From: Nocardia sputorum
GTDB lineage: Bacteria; Actinomycetota; Actinomycetes; Mycobacteriales; Mycobacteriaceae
NCBI RefSeq assembly: GCF_027924405.1
Contig: NZ_AP026978.1
Span: 3,596,001 to 3,660,000 of the forward strand
Direction: 5' to 3'
DNA length: 64,000 nt
The notes beneath the pieces were generated by a model. The model made no database searches. It was not told where the DNA came from and saw only the letters and a program-made list of their open reading frames with translations. Positions 35,242 to 44,240 of this stretch are shown here, piece by piece. Within the stretch, counting starts at the first letter, position 1; every line of letters starts with the position of its first letter. A program made the translations under genes and the position numbers.

Positions 35242-35985
35242 TCACCCGCTGGTGACGTCGGGCGGTGCCACACGCTCCGGTGTGCTGTTACAGCGGGAGC
35301 ATGGCACCGGGCGCCCTACCCCGACGATCTGGCCGACATCGGCCAAGGTTGTGTCTCCCAATGACTTGAGCCATTCGATGATCAGGGCCAGGACGACTCC
35401 GGCGCGGTAGGTGATGGCCGACTTGTCATAGCGGGTGGCCACGGCACGCCAGTGCTTGGCCTTGTTGAAGGCACGTTCGATGACGTTGCGACGCTTATAA
35501 GTTTCCCGATCCAAATCAGGTGCCCGCCCACCACGGCGACCTCTGCGTTTGCGGTGAGCGAGCTGGTCGGATCGTTCGGGAATGACGGTGCGGATACGTT
35601 TGCGCCGCAGCAAGGCGCGGTTGGGGCCGAGGAGTACGCCTTGTCGGCGATCATTGCCTGCGGTTGCGGTTGCGCCGTGGTGGGCCGCCGTCGAGGCGGG
35701 GCACCGCGACCGCCTCCAATAACGGCGCGAGCATCGGTGCATCGCCGGCCTGGCCGGTTGTGAGCAGCACCGCCAGGCCACGGCCGTGACCGTCGGCGAC
35801 CAGATGGACTTTGGTCGTCACACCACCGCGTGAGCGCCCGATAGCGTGGTCAGCAGGTTCGTAACCCTGACACCGAGTCGTGTCTGGCGCCCGCGCCGTG
35901 CTGGTGCACCCGCACGATCGTGGAGTCGATCGAGGCCACGCAGTCCCACCCCACAGCATCTCCACACAACACCCACGGAGCCCCC
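35242..35985 (-). pseudogene. IS5-family (IS427-type) transposase, truncated and frameshifted
   Basis: Three successive frames carry consecutive parts of a DDE transposase. ASIDSTIVRVHQHGAGAR is next to the first Asp, and GRSRGGVTTKVHLVADGHG precedes GQAGDAPML. Then IADKAYSS appears in a second frame, and RRKRIRTVIPERSDQ, KRRNVIERAFNKAKHWR and TRYDKSAITYRAGV in a third. The N-terminal hundred or so residues are missing at about 35985. The terminal stretch (35347-35374) is repeated, inverted, at 36438-36465. This copy cannot make an active enzyme unless several frameshifts are suppressed. Confidence 0.8.
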
Positions 35986-36011
35986 ACGACCGCGAGCTAT
36001 CGTGAGTCGTC

Positions 36012-36371
36012 ATGATCAAGATCCGCCCAATCCCCGCGGCGCTTCTCTATATCCTCGGCTCAATCCTCCTCGGCCCCACCATCTTCCTGACCGGCTTCCT
36101 CATCACCCCCGCAAACGGCGACTTCTGCGACGTAGGAGTCCATGGCTCCCGTGAACAACGCGACCGCGATTACACCCTGATCGACACAATCCAAACCACC
36201 GGCGCAATGGTCATGCTCCTGCTCGGCGCGCTCGCGCTCGCCTACCTGTGGCTCAACCGCCGAAGAGTAGGCCCGCTCCCCGTGGCAGTGCTCAGCGCCG
36301 GGATCCTGATCATGGCCTCGGGCTACGTCCTGATCCTGAGCGCCGCGCAATACGGACACCCGACCTGCTGA
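36012..36371 (+). CDS. Small three-helix membrane protein
   Basis: The 119-residue protein starts at ATG 36012. It has three hydrophobic helices: AALLYILGSILLGPTIFLTGF, AMVMLLLGALALAYLWL, and VAVLSAGILIMASGYVLILS. Two cysteines flank them (DFCDVG after helix 1, PTC at the end). No family is recognised. It sits between two IS5 fossils, so it may be accessory cargo or a survivor between insertions. Function unknown. Confidence 0.6.
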   Translation: MIKIRPIPAALLYILGSILLGPTIFLTGFLITPANGDFCDVGVHGSREQRDRDYTLIDTIQTTGAMVMLLLGALALAYLWLNRRRVGPLPVAVLSAGILIMASGYVLILSAAQYGHPTC

Positions 36372-36404
36372 CCGCAGTGCACCCTCGACTCGAACCCCCG
36401 GAAA

Positions 36405-36468
36405 AGGTCGCGGCGACCACCCTTCCCTCGTCGTCGCATGGCTCAAATCATTGGGAGACACGACCTAG
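36405..36468 (+). pseudogene. Fossil of an IS5-family transposase C-terminus
   Basis: The plus frame encodes LVVAWLKSLGDTT and a stop at 36466-36468, nearly the same as the end of the truncated transposase at 35347-35374 (IIEWLKSLGDTT) but in the opposite direction. The 28-bp stretch 36438-36465 matches the inverse of 35347-35374 at 26 of 28 positions. Only the tail of this second copy remains. Confidence 0.55.
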
Positions 36469-36652
36469 CGCGTTCACCTGATAGGACGGCGGCACTCGCG
36501 AAATCCATCGGTTCCGGCGAGAATCGTTCCACCGCACCTTTCCTGCCCGTCCGGCTTGCGACGGCGACAGTTTGCTCGCCGATCGGACGAAGGTCACTCG
36601 GCACCACGCAGGCTCCGATACGAGCGTCGATCCTCGATGGCAGGATGCGGGT

Positions 36653-37246
36653 GTGGGTGACCATTTCGAACGAATCATCGATCTCGACGTAGCCTCGGCC
36701 GACGCGAGCGCACTGGCCGAGCACGTGGTGGATTGGATGGTGTCGCGGCGATGGCTGCTTCGGCAGACTTCGCGCGAGGCGATGTACAGCCTCCAGGTCG
36801 ACGAAGGCTATGTGCCAGGCCCCGACTGGCCGCGGATCACCCAGGAATGGGGCGCCGACTGGATCCCCGGCCCCGTCGCCGTCATCGTCGGCCGCCACGA
36901 CCACTATCCCGGGCAAGGCGGCATCGAACCGGCCTCCGCGGTATGCCCGCGCTGCCAGGCCACCACCGTGATCATCGACTACCCGCACCGATGGGAGGCC
37001 GATCCCGCTGTCTGGCAGCCGTTCTCGGACGCGATCGACGCCTGGAAGCAGACAGGCACCGGCGCAGCAATCTGCCCCACCTGCACCACACCGAGCCCCA
37101 TCACCACCTGGCAATGGGCAGACGGCTTCGCCTTGGGTGCCCTCGCCTTCGACTTCTGGGGTTGGCCGCCCCTCACCGATGCCTTCGTCACCGATTTCGC
37201 CGCCCGACTCGGGCACCGAATCGAACACCACACCGGCAAGTTCTGA
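36653..37246 (+). CDS. Hypothetical protein with paired CxxC motifs
   Basis: The likely start is GTG 36653 (VGDHFERIID); the frame is open to ATG 36572. The product of 197 residues has two CPxC pairs (CPRCQA and CPTCTT), spaced like a split zinc ribbon, between an N-terminal region containing WMVSRRWLLR and a C-terminal helix (TDAFVTDFAARLGHRI). This pattern suggests a cytoplasmic protein with a structural zinc site. I cannot name a family. It is followed by another hypothetical gene in the same direction after 166 bp. Confidence 0.65.
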   Translation: MGDHFERIIDLDVASADASALAEHVVDWMVSRRWLLRQTSREAMYSLQVDEGYVPGPDWPRITQEWGADWIPGPVAVIVGRHDHYPGQGGIEPASAVCPRCQATTVIIDYPHRWEADPAVWQPFSDAIDAWKQTGTGAAICPTCTTPSPITTWQWADGFALGALAFDFWGWPPLTDAFVTDFAARLGHRIEHHTGKF

Positions 37247-37412
37247 ACCGAGGCTTCCGACAATCGAGCAGGCACTCCCCCATTCAATTCGTCCAGAATC
37301 GCGTTGATCGGCCGGCGTAGATAGCGAGGTCAGGGAAATTCGGCATGTGGGCTCCCCTGATCGAGAAGGTCGTCCTCGGGCGGCGGCGTGCTTCGGGTGC
37401 CAGGATGACGCG

Positions 37413-38585
37413 ATGAGCAGCGTGTCGAGACAACCGGTCAGCGAGGAAACCGTTTATCTGTTCATGGATTACGGGCAGTTCCGCATCGACGGCGGCGTCG
37501 AGAGTCCGGTCGAGGAGCTCGAACTCCTCGACCGCGCGCTGGCGGCGCATCCGTTCGCCTCCGATGGGCTGGCGGTGGCGGTGTTGAGTCCGCACCAGAA
37601 CAACTTTCATATGCCGGTGACGGTTCAGGTGTGGAACGAGCGGCCGCCCGGCGATCGTGCCGAGTGGCAGCAGGTGTGTGAGACGAAGTTGCGAGTCGGA
37701 CCGGAGGGCATACTGTGCCTGTCGTCGCCGACCGACGGCGCGGTCGACTGCCCGGTTCCCGAGGGCCGGTATCTGATCGAGATCAGCGGCCGTGGATTCG
37801 TCAACTACGGCTGGCCTGGGTCGACCGAACCCGGCGATGTATGGCGTATCCGGCTCTGGCCGGACGACGGCAGTGAACCGCTACCGGCTGTGCAGTGGGA
37901 CATGCCCGGATACGGTGTGCCTGAGAATATTCCACTTCCCGATGTCACCACACCGGTCGACGACGCGGAGGAATGGATCGTCGTAGTCGACGACAAAGGG
38001 TCTCGCCGCCAGCACATCGACGAACTGCAAGAACAAGCGGCCGCTTTCCAGAGGCGGCGCTGGGGCGGGGACCCCATACCCCGGCTCGAAGATCACCCCG
38101 GCGCGGAAGACCTCGCACGCCATGACCGCGCGATCGCCGAGGCGATCGCCACAATGGGTGATCCCGATTTGCGGCGATTGGCGCGCTGGTCGGCGACCCA
38201 AGCCTGCGCGAAAACCGGGCTCACCGACCGGCCGTGGGTGCGGCCCGCCTTGGCGGCGCTGCGGGACGGTCGACCGCTGCCGCCCCCGTTCGATGACGTG
38301 GACGCGGCCATGACCCGGCTGCACGACGAGGACTTCGGTCCACCGGACGGACACGTCGGCACCATCGAAGCAACGATCGTTCCCGGCTCCGCCGCTGCGG
38401 CGGCGAACCCCTTCGATCTGGGCCCGATCCACCGCCCGTCCTTCGCGCTGCCGACCATCATCGACGCCTACCAACCCGACGCCCTCGATGCCGCGATGAC
38501 GACCCTGTACGCCACCGGATTGGTCTTCGGCCGCGAGGTGGACACACTGTTCGCCGCGGTCAGAGCCGAATTCGGGATCGGCTGA
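37413..38585 (+). CDS. Hypothetical protein
   Basis: The start is ATG 37413 (AGGA upstream); the frame extends to 37347. The 390-residue protein appears to have an N-terminal beta-rich half (VYLFMDYGQFRI, LAVAVLSPHQNNFHMPVTVQ, GRYLIEISGRGFVNYGWPG) that reads like a small-molecule or immunity-type sandwich. A charged helical middle and C-terminal half follow (IDELQEQAAAFQRRRWGG; HDRAIAEAIATMGDPDLRRL). It has no signal or membrane segment. Similar two-part proteins occur near toxin-immunity genes in actinobacteria, but I cannot assign this one. Confidence 0.65.
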   Translation: MSSVSRQPVSEETVYLFMDYGQFRIDGGVESPVEELELLDRALAAHPFASDGLAVAVLSPHQNNFHMPVTVQVWNERPPGDRAEWQQVCETKLRVGPEGILCLSSPTDGAVDCPVPEGRYLIEISGRGFVNYGWPGSTEPGDVWRIRLWPDDGSEPLPAVQWDMPGYGVPENIPLPDVTTPVDDAEEWIVVVDDKGSRRQHIDELQEQAAAFQRRRWGGDPIPRLEDHPGAEDLARHDRAIAEAIATMGDPDLRRLARWSATQACAKTGLTDRPWVRPALAALRDGRPLPPPFDDVDAAMTRLHDEDFGPPDGHVGTIEATIVPGSAAAAANPFDLGPIHRPSFALPTIIDAYQPDALDAAMTTLYATGLVFGREVDTLFAAVRAEFGIG

Positions 38586-39007
38586 GCCGAAAGGCGGGGA
38601 CGACCGCCAGGTCGGCGGCGACAAGGGCTACGACGGTGAAGGTCCCGTGCGTTCCGCCTGGGGAACGCTTGGGGTCGACAGCCTGATCAGCACCGAATTC
38701 GAAGGCCGGGCCCGCGACGCCAACGGCCAGTGGTGTGACAAGGGGCGCCCCCCACCAACCACCACGGCGACGCCAACCCCGGCAACTGAGCCGCAATCTG
38801 CGCTGCGACGGCCGCTTCCTCGCCACGGGCTATGACCACACTGTCCGACTGTGGACCACGAACACCGGTCAGCCCCTACCGAGACCGGGGCGAGCCGCGA
38901 AGAGCCCTTCGGCACTCCGGAATGTGCACTGACTACAAATACAACAGCCCCATCCGCCGAACCTCGACCGTCCGCACGCATCAGGTGCCTTCGTTACGCT
39001 CCCGGTC
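38586..39007 (+). other. Intergenic relic region with a WD40 fossil
   Basis: No intact gene. At 38795-38884 one frame encodes LRCDGRFLATGYDHTVRLW followed by TTNTGQPLPR, a single WD40 repeat like those of the TIR-WD40 system nine kb away. Near 38616-38640 a GDKGYDG stretch recalls transposase sequence but is too short to assign. Confidence 0.5.
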
Positions 39008-39403
39008 ATGGCCATGGGCGAGTTCTCCGCGTTGACCGGACTCGAGATCGAACAGATCTGGATCTGGAACTCGTATCTGCGCCTCGTCTTCGATCTCGGA
39101 ACACCCGACCAGCCCGGAGTTTACGTCGACCTGACCGACTTCTGGTTCAAAGACGCGGCGAACAAGAACTGGGAAGTGCGGGTCGAGGACGATCCGCTCA
39201 CAGCAGGCCCGGTCCTGGGCCTGCTGAACCATCGGGTGACCACCGCGCAGGTCCGCAACTGGGAACTCACCCTCACCTTCGACACCAGCGCACACATCGT
39301 CTGCCCTCCACAAGCACCCCACGAAGCCTGGGCAGCCTGCCTTCCCGGCGAACGCTGGTACTGCCCGCCCGGCGGACCTGAAACCGACTGGCCCCACCCC
39401 TGA
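39008..39403 (+). CDS. Hypothetical protein, possibly DUF6188-like
   Basis: The 131-residue protein opens LTGLEIEQIWIWNSYLRLVF, then a series of beta strands (WELTLTFDTSAHIVCPP) and ends Trp/Pro-rich (WYCPPGGPETDWPHP). The start pattern and size recall DUF6188 proteins, small actinobacterial proteins of unknown function; the match is from memory. No signal peptide. It lies just left of the IS21 insertion and is not disrupted by it. Confidence 0.6.
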   Translation: MAMGEFSALTGLEIEQIWIWNSYLRLVFDLGTPDQPGVYVDLTDFWFKDAANKNWEVRVEDDPLTAGPVLGLLNHRVTTAQVRNWELTLTFDTSAHIVCPPQAPHEAWAACLPGERWYCPPGGPETDWPHP

Positions 39404-39616
39404 AACCCACCCCCGATCGACCAAATACCCGATACTCAGCCACCATCGACAACGGCCCCGCGACCGGAACCAACCCGGTCCATCCACATGGCAAACCGGT
39501 GGTCCCTTCAGCCTGGAAGGCGACAGCGACCAGCCGTTAGAGCTGGATCTTGTCGCGGGCGGGGCGCCGCGAGATGCCTAGTAGTTCGCGGTGTGCTGTC
39601 GGACGCTGAAGCGGTG

Positions 39617-39670
39617 TGTCGACGCTCTTCGAAATGTAGGCCGGTGGCGCTCGTTGAAGATCGGCCACTT
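39617..39670 (+). repeat. IS21 left terminal inverted repeat
   Basis: It starts TGTCGACGCTCTTCGAAA and ends ATCGGCCACTT, matching the reverse complement of 41717-41770 in most positions. The CGGTG just outside (39612-39616) is the left half of the target duplication. Confidence 0.8.
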
Positions 39671-39679
39671 GGTGGTTGT

Positions 39680-40471
39680 TTAGTCTGCCGTGTTGTCTGT
39701 CCGCATGGACGGGAGTGTGTCGATTTCGGTGTTGCGGAGTCGGTAGCTGTTTCCTTTCAAGGTCAGGACGTCGGCGTGGTGGACGATTCGGTCGATCATC
39801 GCCGCGGCAACGACGTGGTCGGAGAACACGTCGCCCCAGCGGGAGAACGGCAGGTTCGAGGTCAGGATCAGCGAGGCGTGTTCGTAGCGGCTGGAGACCA
39901 GTTGGAAGAACAGGTTCGCTGCGTCTTGTTCGAAGGGGATGTATCCGACCTCGTCGACGATCAGTAGTCCGTAGCGGCGGAGTTTGGCCAGTTCGGCGGC
40001 GAGGCGGCCGTGCTGGTGGGCGGTTTGTAGGCGGGTGACCCATTCGACGGCGGTGGCGAACAGGACGCGGTGGCCGTGGTGGGCGGCGGCGATACCCAGC
40101 CCGATCGACAGGTGGGTTTTGCCGGTTCCCGGTGGCCCGAGTAGCACCACGTTCTGGGCTTTGGTGATGAACTGGCCGGTGCCCAGATGTGCGATGGTGT
40201 CGCGCTTGAGGGCGGGCTGGTGGTCGAAGTTGAATTCCTCGATCGCTTTGCGGGCGGGGAATCCTGCTGCGCGGATCCGGATTTCGGCGCCGGAGGACTC
40301 TCGGGATGCCACTTCGCGGGACAGGACCGCGGCGAGGTATTCCTCATGCGTCCAGCCGGCGTCGCGGGCTTGGTCGGCCAGGCGGGCGGCGCTGTCGCGG
40401 ATGCGGGGGGCCTTCAACGCGTTGGCGTAGTACTCGATCTGCTTGGCGGTATCGGCGGGTGCGGCCATCAC
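39680..40471 (-). CDS. istB: IS21 transposition helper ATPase IstB
   Basis: The 263-residue AAA+ ATPase has Walker A GPPGTGKTH, Walker B LLIVDEVGYIPF, sensor LILTSNLPFSRW and the C-terminal IDRIVHHADVLTLKGNSYRL of IstB proteins. It assists IstA in target selection and strand transfer. It starts at GTG 40471 or at ATG 40468, overlapping the istA stop (TGATG), so translation is coupled. It is complete. Confidence 0.94.
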   Translation of the reverse strand: MMAAPADTAKQIEYYANALKAPRIRDSAARLADQARDAGWTHEEYLAAVLSREVASRESSGAEIRIRAAGFPARKAIEEFNFDHQPALKRDTIAHLGTGQFITKAQNVVLLGPPGTGKTHLSIGLGIAAAHHGHRVLFATAVEWVTRLQTAHQHGRLAAELAKLRRYGLLIVDEVGYIPFEQDAANLFFQLVSSRYEHASLILTSNLPFSRWGDVFSDHVVAAAMIDRIVHHADVLTLKGNSYRLRNTEIDTLPSMRTDNTAD

Positions 40472-41691
40472 GCGACACCCTCGCCGCCGAAGTCGACGCC
40501 GAAACAGGTGTCGTAGTCCGCGAGGTTACGCACCAACCCGCCGTCATCGACGCTGACGGTCCGAGATTGTTTGTGTCCGAATGCTTCCCGCAATTGCGCA
40601 GCGGTGTGGACATGGGTGGGGTCGGTGATGGTGACCGCTTTCGACCAGGCTCTGCGGTGGGTGGCCACCAGCAGCCCGTCGCAGCGGGCGGTGACGGTAT
40701 CCAGATCGGCACGAATGTCGATAAACCGTCCGATCACCGTCGGGTCGATCGAGTAGTCGTTGCCCAAGACACGCAGGTAGTAGTCACGCGGCAGCCTCGC
40801 GCGGCTGGTGAACCCGACCGCCGGGGCGATCGGCGGCAGTGTCGTCATCGCGGCCCGGTCGATGCCGACCAGCTCCGCTGGGGAACCCGCGATGCGCCGG
40901 ACGTGTCGAGCGTTGGCGATCGGCAGCCACTCGGCGAGCTGGGTGTTGAAATCTCCTGGTGAACTGAACGACCGGCCGGGCAGGAACGAGGTCTCGAGAT
41001 AGCCGTTCACGCGTTCGACGATGCCCTTGGACTCCGGGTCGAACGGCTTGCACTGGACGATGCGGGTGGCCAGCATCCCGGTGAACGCCACCACCCCAAC
41101 GGCCAGGTGTCCGCCCTTGCCGATCCCTGATTCGTTGTCCCACAACAGCCTGCGCGGGACTTTCCCCAACTGCCCCGACAGCAGCGACCACATCCCGGCC
41201 AGCAGATCCGCGGTGGTCCGGGTCGGAATCATCATCGCAGTGATGAACCTCGAGAACGAAGCCACCATCACCAGCACCGGGGGTGTCCCGACCTGCCCGG
41301 CGCCCAACGGGATCGGTGTCGGTGGGAACCACAGATCGCACTGCGCCTGATCCCCGGGCCGATACTCCAGCCGGTCCGCCGGATCCTTCGGTGCGTACTG
41401 CGGCCGCAGGGCCGCGACTTTCTTACGGAACCACGACGGTGACCCCGCCCAGCCCACCCGCTCGGCGATCACCGACGCCGGCATCGCCGGGAACTGCGCC
41501 AGCAGCTCCCGCACCAGCGGCTCGAACTCGTCGAACGCCGAGGGACCCGACACCCGCTGGTATCGCGGCGGCGACTCCGAGGCAATCGCCCTCGAGACCG
41601 TGTCCCGCGAGATGCCCAACCGGGACGCGATCGCCCGCATCGACAGGCCCTCACTCGCATGGAGATACCTGATCTGCGCCCATTCCTGCAC
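40468..41691 (-). CDS. istA: IS21 transposase IstA
   Basis: An N-terminal helix-turn-helix (LSMRAIASRLGISRDTVSRA) is followed by a DDE integrase core with QCDLWF, LLWDNESGIG and PESKGIVERVNGYLE, and a C-terminal beta domain. The start is set at GTG 41691, eight bases after GGAAGG; the frame is open to TTG 41733 inside the terminal repeat. The protein of about 407 residues is of normal family length and has no break. It pairs with IstB. Confidence 0.93.
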   Translation of the reverse strand: MQEWAQIRYLHASEGLSMRAIASRLGISRDTVSRAIASESPPRYQRVSGPSAFDEFEPLVRELLAQFPAMPASVIAERVGWAGSPSWFRKKVAALRPQYAPKDPADRLEYRPGDQAQCDLWFPPTPIPLGAGQVGTPPVLVMVASFSRFITAMMIPTRTTADLLAGMWSLLSGQLGKVPRRLLWDNESGIGKGGHLAVGVVAFTGMLATRIVQCKPFDPESKGIVERVNGYLETSFLPGRSFSSPGDFNTQLAEWLPIANARHVRRIAGSPAELVGIDRAAMTTLPPIAPAVGFTSRARLPRDYYLRVLGNDYSIDPTVIGRFIDIRADLDTVTARCDGLLVATHRRAWSKAVTITDPTHVHTAAQLREAFGHKQSRTVSVDDGGLVRNLADYDTCFGVDFGGEGVA

Positions 41692-41716
41692 TGAGATCAC
41701 CCTTCCGATCGTGGGT

Positions 41717-41770
41717 GGGTGGCCGATTTTCAAAGAGCGCCGGTGGCCGGATTTTCGAAGAGCGCTGACA
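41717..41770 (-). repeat. IS21 right terminal inverted repeat
   Basis: The inverse of this segment starts TGTCAGCGCTCTTCGAAAA and contains GGCGCTCTTTGAAAATCGGC, matching the left end. GACA is outermost, with CGGTG (41771-41775) just outside as the right half of the target duplication. The TTG alternative start of istA lies inside it. Confidence 0.8.
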
Positions 41771-42052
41771 CGGTGGCACCCTGCAGGTGTGCTCCGCTAC
41801 GCGACAACCTTCTCGTCATCGTCAGCAGAGTCGTCGAGTCAACCCGGTTGACCACGTCTGCTACGGGGTGAGGCCACATTCGCAGGCACGGGCTACGACC
41901 AGTCGGCGGGTGCGGCCGCCGGGTGGGGTGATGCGCTGGAAGTGAGTCACTGTCCGGAGGGAACCGGGCACCTCACCTCGTCAGCGGCTTCGCCTGTGGG
42001 TGGGGATTTCGGCCAGGTCTGTGGCGCCGGTGATTTGGGCGATACTGGCGGT
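41771..42052. other. Intergenic, no gene supported
   Basis: Right flank of the IS21 insertion up to the VanZ gene. Joining the two IS21 flanks across one CGGTG copy gives no convincing gene, so the element probably landed in noncoding or already decayed DNA. Confidence 0.3.
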
Positions 42053-42640
42053 GTGAACGGGACGTGGGAGGTGTGGGGTCGGGTCGTGGTGGCCGCGGTC
42101 GCCGCGATACCGGTAGCCGGTCTCGTGGCCTGGTGGCTGGCTGGGCGGCGCGGGTGGCGGGCGGCGCTGTGCGATGTCGGGATGGTGACGGGTACCGCGC
42201 CGTGGTTGTGGATGATTCTCACGCCGACCGGAACGGGTCGTTCGCTGAATCTCGTGCCGCTGCGTGATCTGGCCGAGCAACTGGCCGCCGACCGGGTAAT
42301 CGAGCAGTTCGGCGGGAATCTGTTGGTCTTCGCCGCACTCGGCTTCCTGTTGCCGGTGCGTCGACCCTGGTTCGCCCGCTCGTACCGCATCCTGTTGGTG
42401 GGAGCAGCAGCTTCGATCGCGGTGGAGACTGCACAGTTCGCCCTCGCTATCGGCCGTCACTCGTCCGTCGACGACGTACTGTTGAACGCGGCCGGTGCAT
42501 ACCTGGCGGGCCAGCTCTCACGACATCTGTGGGCGTCGGGCGCCGTCACCGACCGGTCCGAGCCGGCATTGCCCGAAGAGCCGACACCCGGCATCGTCTC
42601 CGAGCGAGACGGCGTCGGCCAGCCGACCTTCCCCGAGTAG
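42053..42640 (+). CDS. VanZ-like family membrane protein
   Basis: The start is set at GTG 42053 (VNGTWEVWGRVVV), since the upstream frame to 41942 is unlike the family. The 195-residue product has helices at VVVAAVAAIPVAGLVAWWL, FGGNLLVFAALGFLLPV and ILLVGAAASIAVETAQFALA. It carries the VanZ-like motifs NLVPLRDL, GNLLVFAALGFLLP and HSSVDDVLLNAAGAYLAG. VanZ-like proteins give low-level teicoplanin resistance in some hosts; most homologues have unknown roles, and no van genes are near. Confidence 0.85.
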   Translation: MNGTWEVWGRVVVAAVAAIPVAGLVAWWLAGRRGWRAALCDVGMVTGTAPWLWMILTPTGTGRSLNLVPLRDLAEQLAADRVIEQFGGNLLVFAALGFLLPVRRPWFARSYRILLVGAAASIAVETAQFALAIGRHSSVDDVLLNAAGAYLAGQLSRHLWASGAVTDRSEPALPEEPTPGIVSERDGVGQPTFPE

Positions 42641-42946
42641 GGAGATCATCGAGAAGTGCGTGGCGGCCAGGTCGATGCCAGCCATCCCCCACGACCTGCC
42701 CCGATCGACAGATCCACACTCGAGACCGATCCCGCTGGATACACGGAAATCGGCATGAACGGAGATCCTGCGCCGCAGTCGATCTCGTGACGCACGGCCA
42801 CCCGCCCATCGGCACTACCGCGTGTCTCGGCACGTGATAGCTGCTGGGGCCGAGTCCTTGACCTGCTCTCTGCCGTCGGCATTCATGAACATTTCCGACG
42901 AGGTGTAGGGCGCGACACGCCGCCAGGATTGGCGAACAACTGACGT
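42641..42946. other. Intergenic, no gene supported
   Basis: A short stretch between VanZ and the ISL3 element. One reverse frame contains GMAGIDLAATHFS, faintly like an IS110 start, but it is too short to call. Nothing else recognisable. Confidence 0.25.
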
Positions 42947-42954
42947 CACAGTTC
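42947..42954 (+). repeat. ISL3 element target-site duplication, left copy
   Basis: CACAGTTC directly outside the left inverted repeat, identical to 44833-44840 outside the right one. Eight-bp duplications are characteristic of ISL3-family insertions. Confidence 0.85.
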
Positions 42955-42976
42955 GGATCTGGCCCACTTTTCGTGA
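42955..42976 (+). repeat. ISL3 left inverted repeat
   Basis: GGATCTGGCCCACTTTTCGT then GA; the exact reverse complement is at 44811-44832. Confidence 0.92.
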
Positions 42977-43045
42977 TGGGCGTGGCCTGAACTCGGAGCA
43001 TGGTTGGGGTCTTGGGATCATGTCCGGCTGTGTGTTGATCATGGT

Positions 43046-44225
43046 GTGCAGTTGCTGCTGCCGCACCTGGCCGGGGTGGCGATCGAGAAGGTCGAAGAGG
43101 TCGGGGGCGTGATGTACGTCCGCCCTGGCGGCGGCGGTGGCCTGCGTACGCTGTGGGTGCGACGCGGCCAGGGTGCACAGCCGATACGAGCGTTACCTGG
43201 CCGACGCGCCGGTGGGCGGACGGCGGTTGGTGATCCGGCTGCGGGTACGGCGGTGGTTCTGCGACGAACCGTCTTGTGGGGTCAGCACTTTCGTGGAACA
43301 GGCCGCGGGGGTGAAGGTGCGGCTCGGGCGGCGAACACCACTGCTGCGGGCGATGCTGGGGGTAGCGCGGTCGCGCTGGCGGGGCGGGCCGGTGCGCGAC
43401 TGGCCTCGGCGCCGCATGCGTCGGCAAGCCGGTCCACTCTGCTGCGGCTGCTCGCGGTGTTACCGGATCCCGCGGCGGTAACGCCACGGATGGTGGGGGT
43501 GGACGACTTCGCGTTGCGGCGCGGCCAGAACTACGGCACTGTGCTGATCGACTGCGAGACTGGTGCACCACTGGAGTTGTTGCCGGGCAGAGACGCTCAA
43601 ACCCTGGCGAATTGGCTGGCCGCACACCCCGGGGTGGAGGTGGTATGCCCAGACCGCTCCGGGTCCTACGCCGAGGGAGCCCGTCTCGGCGCCCCCGACG
43701 CGATGCAGGTCGCGGATAGATTTCACCTCTGGCAGAACATGGGCAAGGCCGTCGAGCGCTGCGTGGCTCGCCACCGTGACTGCCTTCGCGCTACCGAGCC
43801 TCAGCCGACCGACCAGCTGAGCCTGCGACCTCAGGACGAGGAGCCCGGCGGGCGGTTCGCGCAGCGCGCCCGGCGGCACCACGAGAAGGTGCATGATCTG
43901 CTCGCTTCGGGGCACAGCATCCGCGGTATCGCTCGCGGCCTGGGTTGGGGCCAGCGCACAGTGCAGCGCTACGCCCACGCTGCCACCTGGCAGGAGTTGG
44001 TCGATGGCAAATGCAAAGGCGCGCGTCCCAGCAAACTCGACCCGTTCAAGCCCTACCTGCATCAGCGCTGGAATCCGGCTGTTGCAACGCCTTACAGCTC
44101 CACCGTGAGATCACGAGGGCCGCGTCAATCACATCAAGAGGATCAAAAGGCAGATGTTCGGCCGGGCCGGACTTCCACTGCTACGCAAAACGCGTGCTCC
44201 TCACCGCCGCGCGACGATGATGTGA
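43046..44225 (+). pseudogene. ISL3-family transposase with several frameshifts
   Basis: Pieces in order are: QLLLPHLAGVAIEKVEEVGG in one frame; CVRCGCDAARVHSRYERYL and RRWFCDEPSC (the zinc-finger region) in a second, after a shift near 43122. The first frame returns from about 43365 with AGRAGARLA, MVGVDDFALRRGQNYGTVLI and VCPDRSGSYAEGARLGAPDA, then MQVADRFHLWQNM. A C-terminal HTH block HSIRGIARGLGWGQRTVQRY follows. Near 44085 the frame shifts again, and the end (GRVNHIKRIKRQMFGRAGLP) stops at 44225. At least three indels make it inactive as written, though the core DDE region is otherwise well conserved, so recent damage or sequencing indels are possible. Confidence 0.85.
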
Positions 44226-44239
44226 GGCCCGGGGGCCTC
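44224..44239. terminator. Hairpin between convergent transposase and passenger gene
   Basis: GAGGCC-CGGG-GGCCTC, a six-pair GC stem, sits between the two convergent stops (44225 and 44241). It could terminate transcription from both sides. No clear T-run follows, as is usual in actinobacteria. Confidence 0.5.
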
Positions 44240-44240
44240 C

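Larger units (their letters stand above)
39617..41770 (-). mobile_element. IS21-family insertion sequence, complete
   Basis: Two overlapping genes, istA and istB, lie between inverted ends of about 50 bp (39617-39670 and 41717-41770). Each end holds repeated GCTCTT-type and GATCGGCCAC blocks, as in IS21 elements. The outermost bases are TGTC and GACA. A 5-bp direct repeat CGGTG flanks it (39612-39616 and 41771-41775). The element is about 2.15 kb, normal for the family. Both genes are open, so it may still be mobile. Confidence 0.88.

Noticed and set aside
42053..42640. VanZ as part of a glycopeptide-resistance cluster
   Set aside because: No vanHAXY, vanRS or ligase gene lies near; VanZ-like proteins are widespread without that role.
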